From contig JASMHM010000006.1 of assembly GCA_030750765.1 (NCBI GenBank), positions 1-64,000 of the forward strand: a stretch of DNA of 64,000 nt, read 5' to 3'. This document shows, in pieces, positions 59,479 through 64,000 of this stretch (position 1 is its first letter; every line of letters starts with the position of its first letter). Both the position numbers and the translations under genes were made by a program. Source of the stretch: Candidatus Woesearchaeota archaeon. Lineage in GTDB: Archaea; Nanobdellota; Nanobdellia; Woesearchaeales; ARS49. The notes beneath the pieces are model-generated. The model ran no database searches. It was not told where the DNA came from and saw only the letters and a list, made by a program, of their open reading frames with translations.

Positions 59479-60348
59479 TTACCTCGTAGAAATGAGGCTT
59501 TTGCACTGCAAACCTTTGAGTGCTTCGCTTTCAAAGGGTATGAGTTGTAGGTAGGCAGCAGTATCCGAGTCCTCTCCGCCAAAGACTTCGTTCCATGCGA
59601 TGACTGCTGCGCCTCCAAGTGAGATGATGATTCCGCCTCCTATGCCCACTAATCCTGGTGCTGCTCCCACACCGGTAAACACGCTGGCCAATCCTGCTGC
59701 AGAGGTTTTCAGCCCTATCACGATCATGGTTCCGCCAACGCCGTAACTAAGGCCTTTTTTGGAGTAATGCGCTACCAGTTCGCCCAGCCCTCGTCCTCGT
59801 GCATACACAAACACAACTGCGTATTGTTGGCTCGTGTCCAACACATCTCCTTGCTTGATTTGGTCACCTAAGGCGTCTAGGGCAGCGTCGGTTCCGCTGA
59901 AGGCAGGCGACATGCTCTGTGCGTAGGTCTTTCCTGCTCGGACCTTCGCCGTGTGTAAGTATTTCAGCATGCCTTTTACTTCTTGTTCCTTCTCAAACCC
60001 GATGGTGCTGCACAGATGGCAGAAAACCCCATCACCCTCAAACAAGTCTAATTTTCCGTACCCAAACGTGTCCCAGCAAGAATGCATGGCTCGTGCCACC
60101 GTCCTCTTGATTGGTAGGGGATCTTCTGTTTTGATGAATATTTCTGTGGTGGGACAGTTGAATTCTTGGCTGAACCTTGCGCTGCCTACTGCTGCAAATG
60201 CGTTTGCGTAAACATCTGCTTTGCATCTGTTTGCGTCGACGCTAGCTTCGAGCTTGCTGCCAAAACCGCTTCCAAACCCTAGCCAAAGAATAAGGAAAAG
60301 AGCTGCGAGCATTGCTGCGGTGAGTTCTTGCCAAGTTAGTCTTCCCAT
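59479..60348 (-). CDS. Membrane protein with Cys-containing ectodomain, gene 3 (289 aa)
   Basis: N terminus MGRLTWQELTAAMLAALFLI (about 5-28 hydrophobic). The ectodomain has Cys (NRCKAD, FNCPTTE, HSCWDTF, CHLCSTI). A second hydrophobic Gly/Ala-rich pair of segments (about 205-255, VGGTMIVIGLKTSAAGLASV then GIGGGIIISLGGAAVIAW) suggests a hairpin in the membrane. It starts at the last base of gene 2. The first 180 residues share a layout with gene 2 (Cys-x2-Cys after a soluble part: LCLICDI there, CHLCSTI here), so they may be relatives. Confidence 0.7.
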   Translation of the reverse strand: MGRLTWQELTAAMLAALFLILWLGFGSGFGSKLEASVDANRCKADVYANAFAAVGSARFSQEFNCPTTEIFIKTEDPLPIKRTVARAMHSCWDTFGYGKLDLFEGDGVFCHLCSTIGFEKEQEVKGMLKYLHTAKVRAGKTYAQSMSPAFSGTDAALDALGDQIKQGDVLDTSQQYAVVFVYARGRGLGELVAHYSKKGLSYGVGGTMIVIGLKTSAAGLASVFTGVGAAPGLVGIGGGIIISLGGAAVIAWNEVFGGEDSDTAAYLQLIPFESEALKGLQCKSLISTR

Positions 60349-61037
60349 TAGTTGAGGACCTCGTCACAGTTTTGGTGCAAATACTTTACTTGGTGGAAGA
60401 TCAGGGCTTGTTCGACAGAATTGTCTGGACGTAAGGGATCTATGGTGCCTGCCCATTTGATTGCTTTGTTCTTTTTGCTTCCCACAGCGTAGATTGCGTA
60501 TGTTTCCTTTGGGTCGATGTCTACGTCGATGAATGTGGCAAACTTATGTGGAAGGTTGTCCAAGGACATGAAGTATTGTTGGTAGGTGAGTTCCTGCCCT
60601 CGCGGTCTTCTACTTCTTAGGTGTGTGAGAAAGTCTGGCTTTGGATTTTTTTTATTGAAGCTTACGATGTCACAGATCAAACAAAGGTTTTTTCCTCCTA
60701 AGAGTTCTGAAAAGTACGGCGAGCCGGGCCAGTTTTTCTTGCCCTCCCCTATCATGAGCGCGCAAAGATGTAGTCTTTTTGCGAGTTCTCTGACTACTGT
60801 CTTTTCATCCTCGTCATCAAAATTTAGATTGTTTCTCTCACAAGGTAGTCTGGTGATTCGTTCTCCGAAGGAAAGCACTTGACCTGCTGAGGCAAGAGTG
60901 ATGCCAAGCTTGCAGGCTTCTCGCTTGCTTTTTTCTTCTGTCGCTCCTAAGAGTACGTTGGTGAAGCCGCCAAGAAGCACGATGGCTACGACGGCGAGCA
61001 TGAGAAGCATCATTTGTTGGTGTGTCTGGGCTTTCAT
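60348..61037 (-). CDS. Membrane-anchored ectodomain protein, filament operon gene 2 (229 aa)
   Basis: ATG 61037 gives MKAQTHQQMMLLMLAVVAIV, KA-Q plus a hydrophobic helix. The ectodomain has Cys (EACKLG, RLPCERN, LHLCALM, LCLICDI, NCDEVLN). The segment ALMIGEGKKNWPGSPYFSELL is characteristic. The longer frame to 61115 lies across the small gene 1. No family is recognised. Confidence 0.7.
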   Translation of the reverse strand: MKAQTHQQMMLLMLAVVAIVLLGGFTNVLLGATEEKSKREACKLGITLASAGQVLSFGERITRLPCERNNLNFDDEDEKTVVRELAKRLHLCALMIGEGKKNWPGSPYFSELLGGKNLCLICDIVSFNKKNPKPDFLTHLRSRRPRGQELTYQQYFMSLDNLPHKFATFIDVDIDPKETYAIYAVGSKKNKAIKWAGTIDPLRPDNSVEQALIFHQVKYLHQNCDEVLN

Positions 61038-61135
61038 GGTACGAGTTTGGCGAAAATCTTTGAAAGCATGTACAACAAGACGAGCATGATGATGATAACG
61101 ACGGTTACGAGCCATGTTCTCGTTTGGGCTTTCAT
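61034..61135 (-). CDS. Very small membrane protein, first gene of filament operon (33 aa)
   Basis: MKAQTRTWLVTVVIIIMLVL then YMLSKIFAKLVP: the same MKAQT start as gene 2, one membrane helix and a basic tail. TATA ATTTTAAATACG (61167-61156) is about 26 nt before the ATG, giving a leaderless first gene. Its TGA overlaps gene 2's ATG. The shared MKAQT start, correct promoter spacing and coupling support a real gene despite its size. Confidence 0.6.
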   Translation of the reverse strand: MKAQTRTWLVTVVIIIMLVLLYMLSKIFAKLVP

Positions 61136-61156
61136 ACTGCTATCAGCTCGTCACTC

Positions 61157-61167
61157 GTATTTAAAAT
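61157..61167 (-). promoter_or_regulatory. TATA box of the 12-gene filament operon
   Basis: ATTTTAAATAC on the minus strand is centred about 26 nt before the ATG at 61135. It is the only TATA-like box visible before the operon; within it genes overlap or lie at most about 40 nt apart. Confidence 0.6.
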
Positions 61168-61223
61168 GAGTAGATTAATGACTAATCGGTTCCGGGCGAG
61201 GTCGGTTGTGTGCTTTGGGCGCT

Positions 61224-61511
61224 TCAGGTTCTCTTCACCTTACAGCAGATGTTATTTTCAGCATAAGACTGTTTTTTTGCTTCTGGCTGCTGGGTAAACT
61301 CACGGAAGTTCCTTCCTAAAGGAAAGTTTCCGTTGTCAATATTGCACTCTCCTACCTTGACCACCTTGCCTCCAACCGAGAGGCACGTTCCAGAGTTCTC
61401 ACTCCAGCCTTTAATTTTTCCGGTAAAAATAGCGATAATAACAACAAGAACGAGCAACACCATGATAGCGATAACAATCGTTTGTAAGGGTAAGCCTTGG
61501 CCTTTCTTCAT
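61224..61511 (-). CDS. Prepilin-like protein with class III signal peptide (95 aa)
   Basis: MKKG-QGLPLQTIVIAIMVLLVLVVIIAIF is a textbook class III form: KKG, Q at +1, and a long hydrophobic helix. The short ectodomain has cysteines (GTCLSVG, GECNID, NICCKV). It has its own TATA CCTTTAAGAT (about 61537-61545). It is a close relative of the next gene (MKAQGLP start). It may be a major or minor filament subunit. Confidence 0.78.
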   Translation of the reverse strand: MKKGQGLPLQTIVIAIMVLLVLVVIIAIFTGKIKGWSENSGTCLSVGGKVVKVGECNIDNGNFPLGRNFREFTQQPEAKKQSYAENNICCKVKRT

Positions 61512-61548
61512 GGAAGGGTTCCAAGCGTACTAGATCTTAAAGGTTTCG

Positions 61549-61566
61549 AAAAAAAAAGATAAAAAA
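61549..61566 (-). terminator. T-rich terminator after the 91-aa prepilin gene
   Basis: On the minus strand TTTTTT-ATC-TTTTTTTTT follows the stop of the 61567-61842 gene and precedes the promoter of the next one. Confidence 0.5.
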
Positions 61567-61842
61567 TTATCCTATTGCTACACAGCACTGCGTACAGCTT
61601 ACTAACTTGTCAGCTTTTACCTGTTGGTTAGGCTTGATGTAGACGCCGCTGATGGCTCTCTCGCGTCCTTCAACACAAGGAGTTGTGCCTTCGTCTGCAA
61701 CATGGCACCTGCCAGCGCATTCGCTGGCGATACGTCCAAACTTGCCTACCTGGCCTGAGAATATGGCTGCGATGACAACCAAGACTAGCAGGCCGAGTGC
61801 TGCCACAATAATTACCGTTATGGGTAAACCTTGGGCTTTCAT
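61567..61842 (-). CDS. Prepilin-like protein with class III signal peptide (91 aa)
   Basis: MKA-QGLPITVIIVAALGLLVLVVIAAIF: A before Q at +1 and a hydrophobic helix. The ectodomain has six cysteines (SECAGRCHVAD, TTPCVEGR, VSCTQCCVAIG). QGLP is shared with the 95-aa protein. The promoter at 61863-61876 lies in the 3' end of the Lrp-like gene, giving a leaderless start. The stop overlaps no gene and is followed by T tracts. Confidence 0.78.
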   Translation of the reverse strand: MKAQGLPITVIIVAALGLLVLVVIAAIFSGQVGKFGRIASECAGRCHVADEGTTPCVEGRERAISGVYIKPNQQVKADKLVSCTQCCVAIG

Positions 61843-62333
61843 GTGCTCTTTACCGAGGAGCTGTTATTTAAATGTTTTGGATACAATAAGGGTATGAGTT
61901 CTGGCTCTGTAAAGAAACGCTCTCGCATTACTTCTTCCAAGACGTAATGCACTTTCTTGTCCTCTATCGAAAAGCGTTTGTCTAGCCGTTCTAAGAAGGC
62001 TTCGAGTGCGTGCATGGTAGGAAAGATGAACTCCACCATCACGTTCCAGCCGTTATTCACTCTGAATAACGTGTTGACGTTGTGATGTTTTTGGAGGTAC
62101 TGCATGAAAGAATCCTTGTCTTGGAGCTTGAATAACACGTACGCACGACTGTCAAAGCCTAGTTTACTAAAATTAATGAGACAGCTGTGCCGTACGACAT
62201 CAGGGTAGTGGTGCTTCATGCGATCGAACAAGGTGGAGACAGGTATCCTTGTCCTCCTGGAGAGCTCTGTGAGCGACATTCTCCCGTCCTTTCGCAGCCA
62301 GCTGATGGTTTTCCTGTCTTGGTCTCGGATCAT
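61839..62333 (-). CDS. Lrp/AsnC-type transcriptional regulator (164 aa)
   Basis: N-terminal HTH (IRDQDRKTISWLRKDGRMSL..LSRRTRIPVSTLFDRMKHHY) and an alpha/beta domain related to the Lrp effector domain (AYVLFKLQDKDSF, NGWNVMVEFIF). The two-domain layout and size match the family. It directly precedes the prepilin gene and overlaps it by 4 nt, so it may regulate the filament genes. TATA-like AAGTATATG (about 62362-62370) and an inverted repeat at 62345-62359 lie upstream. Confidence 0.85.
   Translation of the reverse strand: MIRDQDRKTISWLRKDGRMSLTELSRRTRIPVSTLFDRMKHHYPDVVRHSCLINFSKLGFDSRAYVLFKLQDKDSFMQYLQKHHNVNTLFRVNNGWNVMVEFIFPTMHALEAFLERLDKRFSIEDKKVHYVLEEVMRERFFTEPELIPLLYPKHLNNSSSVKST
61863..61876 (-). 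promoter_or_regulatory. Promoter of the 91-aa prepilin gene (shared 14-nt element)
   Basis: AACATTTAAATAAC on the minus strand, the same 14 nt and the same 21-nt distance to the start codon as at 41435-41448. Confidence 0.6.
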
Positions 62334-62344
62334 CTTCGAATATA

Positions 62345-62359
62345 TCGGAAGTTCTCCGA
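62345..62359. promoter_or_regulatory. Inverted repeat in the promoter of the Lrp-like gene
   Basis: TCGGA-N5-TCCGA lies between the TATA box and the ATG of the Lrp-like gene. Nearby, ACATATAC is repeated at 62361-62368 and 62383-62390, 22 nt apart (about two helical turns). Confidence 0.5.
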
Positions 62360-62428
62360 AACATATACTTTTGCCTTAAAGTACATATACTGGCATAAGT
62401 TTATATGTTTGGCCAGCTCGCCCAACAC

Positions 62429-63259
62429 ATGAGGCGCAGTCTTGTCCAGCTCGGTCGCACCACGCTATGCGTGAGCTTGCCACACGAATTCGTACAACGA
62501 TACGGATTGCAGAAAGGGGATGAGATAGACGTATCAGAAGAAGAGGCACAACTCGTGCTGAATGCCCAGCCTGCTGGAAACACCTCATGCGTGGTAAACA
62601 TTACTGATGAACATTATTCTGTTGCTTGGTACACCATCACGGCAGCGTACATGGCAGGGCACGCCACCATCGATATTCAGTTTGAGACACCCCACCTAAA
62701 AAAAAGTAAGGAAATACCCACCAACCAAGCTATTGCAGAACTCACCGGCTCGCTGATAGGAATGGAAGTGATGGAACAAGGGAAAAATCATTGTTTACTG
62801 AAAGAAATTGCTCTTCCAAAAAAGGACGAGCTGCCAAAGTTGCTATCGCGCATCTGGAACGTTCTTGTAGTGCTGGCAAACGAATGCAGGGATCCCGAAT
62901 TGAGGAAAATCGTACACGTCCATGAGGACCAACTCAACAAATTAGTGATGTACGGGATGCGGTTACTTTCCCGCGCCGGAGCAGGTACTCGTCAGGAAAG
63001 TTTGGCCACGTATGCCATACTCTCTCGCTTGGAAGTGGTGGGAGATCTGTTCCAGCAATTGCTCGCAGAACTAGAAGATGAGGGATGTCTGGAACAATTA
63101 GAAGAGGTAGTGAGAAGTTCTAGGGACGCTTTCTCGACGGGAGATATCGCAAAAGCATGGCATGCTCGGCACGCTCTACAAAAGGTAGATAACGAGATTG
63201 CCAAGCAAATCTCTGACAACCTTATGGATGCTCTGCATCTTCGCCTCACCTACACATAA
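62429..63259 (+). CDS. AbrB/PhoU-type phosphate-signalling regulator (276 aa)
   Basis: The N-terminal SpoVT/AbrB-like swapped-hairpin domain (RRSLVQLGRTTLCVSLPHEF, GLQKGDEIDV) is joined to a PhoU-like helical domain (about 150-276: LSRLEVVGDLFQQLLAE, IAKQISDNLMDAL). Such fusions are common in archaea and are linked to phosphate regulation. ATG 62429 is 26 nt after TATA TTTATATG. No phosphate transporter genes are in this window. Confidence 0.85.
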   Translation: MRRSLVQLGRTTLCVSLPHEFVQRYGLQKGDEIDVSEEEAQLVLNAQPAGNTSCVVNITDEHYSVAWYTITAAYMAGHATIDIQFETPHLKKSKEIPTNQAIAELTGSLIGMEVMEQGKNHCLLKEIALPKKDELPKLLSRIWNVLVVLANECRDPELRKIVHVHEDQLNKLVMYGMRLLSRAGAGTRQESLATYAILSRLEVVGDLFQQLLAELEDEGCLEQLEEVVRSSRDAFSTGDIAKAWHARHALQKVDNEIAKQISDNLMDALHLRLTYT

Positions 63260-64000
63260 CAAAGGCTAGGATGGTATTTGTGTACCTTCTCGCTTGCTTG
63301 TCGAAAGTTTGCTTCGAGTTGGACAGCATCCCCTTCTCCGTACTCCCTGTTTCTTCCCAACAGGCGAGCGGTTACGAATACATCTGCGATAGCCTCTGCC
63401 TCGCTAGGAAAACTTATCGCATCCCCTAGCGTGCGATAGCTTTGGGCAGTATCAATAGCGCGGTGACCCGCCGCGGCATCATCAAAATCAATATACACCA
63501 CGCGATGGTTGAAAGGGTCATGGAAAACGTTATGCGGATGGATGTTATTATGGAGTACCACGTTTTGTTGGTATAAGACCCCCCATGCAGTGGTGGGTTT
63601 GTAGTCTACCTTTATTCGTGCGAGTTGTTGGCGGAACTCTGCTTCGTAGTCCAGCTTATTGAAGCCGAAAATTTTGGCACTGTCCAATTTCTTTGTGGCA
63701 GAGAGAATCGGCCCTAGATGGTCGTGCGTGACGGGCGTCCCTTGTACACGTCGGACAAACATCGTATCCCAATCACCCGATACAAAACCCCATGGACGCA
63801 TCGCATTAACCCCTAGAACCTCGCTGCATGTCCTCGCTTTCCACCATACGCCGCGGAGATCCTTCCCACGGTACGCAAGATACAACCGTTTCAGCGCCTC
63901 AGAACCTTGGAGCGTGTAGACTTCCTTGCTTGTCGCACCCTCTATGAACGAATCAGGGGCTCGACGTGCCAACTTTTTGTGCAGCGGTTCGAGGAGAAAA
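63250..64000 (-). CDS. Kinase-like protein, 5' end outside window (partial, at least 250 aa)
   Basis: The frame is open to the right edge, so the start lies outside (TTG 63972 is not necessarily used). The catalytic loop VVLHNNIHPHNVFHD and metal-binding YIDFDDAAAGHRA are those of the aminoglycoside phosphotransferase/choline-kinase-like fold. The expected catalytic Asp of H-x-D reads Asn (HNN), so activity may be lost or changed. An ATP-binding lysine region may be at KLARRAPDSFIEG..SKEVY. The C terminus overlaps the AbrB/PhoU gene by 10 nt (convergent). Substrate unknown. Confidence 0.65.
   Translation of the reverse strand, partial: FLLEPLHKKLARRAPDSFIEGATSKEVYTLQGSEALKRLYLAYRGKDLRGVWWKARTCSEVLGVNAMRPWGFVSGDWDTMFVRRVQGTPVTHDHLGPILSATKKLDSAKIFGFNKLDYEAEFRQQLARIKVDYKPTTAWGVLYQQNVVLHNNIHPHNVFHDPFNHRVVYIDFDDAAAGHRAIDTAQSYRTLGDAISFPSEAEAIADVFVTARLLGRNREYGEGDAVQLEANFRQASEKVHKYHPSLCYV

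Overview
The window is a gene-dense archaeal chromosome segment, nearly all coding, with many ATGA start/stop overlaps, overlapping convergent 3' ends, and leaderless genes whose TATA box lies about 26 nt before the start codon. Archaeal markers include ribosomal proteins L14e, L34e and S2, RadB, both RFC subunits, RPA, Pelota, an Rpp30-like RNase P protein, MBF1, archaeal-type aminoacyl-tRNA synthetases and TrmB/Lrp regulators. Class III signal peptides, FlaC/D-like coiled-coil proteins and bacterial-type cyclopropane synthases would suit a DPANN archaeon (Woesearchaeota/Pacearchaeota type). That placement is inference, not proven by the sequence.

Layout. 1-6532: membrane part of a type IV pilus/archaellum-like machine (two polytopic proteins, two coiled-coil cytosolic proteins, a secretion ATPase and its membrane platform). 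6567-15535: a catalytically dead archaemetzincin, a tRNA-Phe with an intron in the T arm, an SSB-like protein, and GlyRS, RfcL, ValRS, an HD protein, CysRS and acylphosphatase. 15492-25519: an ABC exporter, MBF1, and a surface-glycosylation group (GT2, three GT-C-like enzymes, a membrane thioredoxin). 25635-32830: RadB, S2, two metallopeptidases, an orphan solute-binding lipoprotein divergent from a TrmB regulator, and TyrRS. 32957-34718: a disturbed stretch with a 22-bp direct repeat flanking about 1 kb, an in-frame stop followed by a long open frame, and a frameshifted gene. 34769-43159: RfcS, an operon of three related lipoproteins plus two large membrane-anchored proteins, and two Tyr/Asn-rich secreted proteins. 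43192-53261: Pelota, a TrmB regulator, PheRS, two tandem CFA synthases, L14e/L34e, Rpp30, a HAD protein and RPA.

53304-62333 is the most unusual region. Twelve head-to-tail genes, several overlapping, plus two separate pilin-like genes and an Lrp-type regulator encode small to medium proteins with one N-terminal membrane segment. Many begin with [KR]-[GAS]-Q followed by a hydrophobic stretch, the form of a class III (archaeal prepilin) signal peptide. Two very short members (53 and 33 aa) are included. None is a recognised archaellum or pilus component. With the motor at 1-6532 and the lipoprotein operon at 35670-41414, which also starts with a KKGQ protein and shares a promoter element, this suggests an undescribed multi-subunit surface filament or secretion apparatus.

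The window ends with an AbrB/PhoU protein and a partial kinase-like gene running off the right edge; a membrane-protein gene runs in from the left edge.
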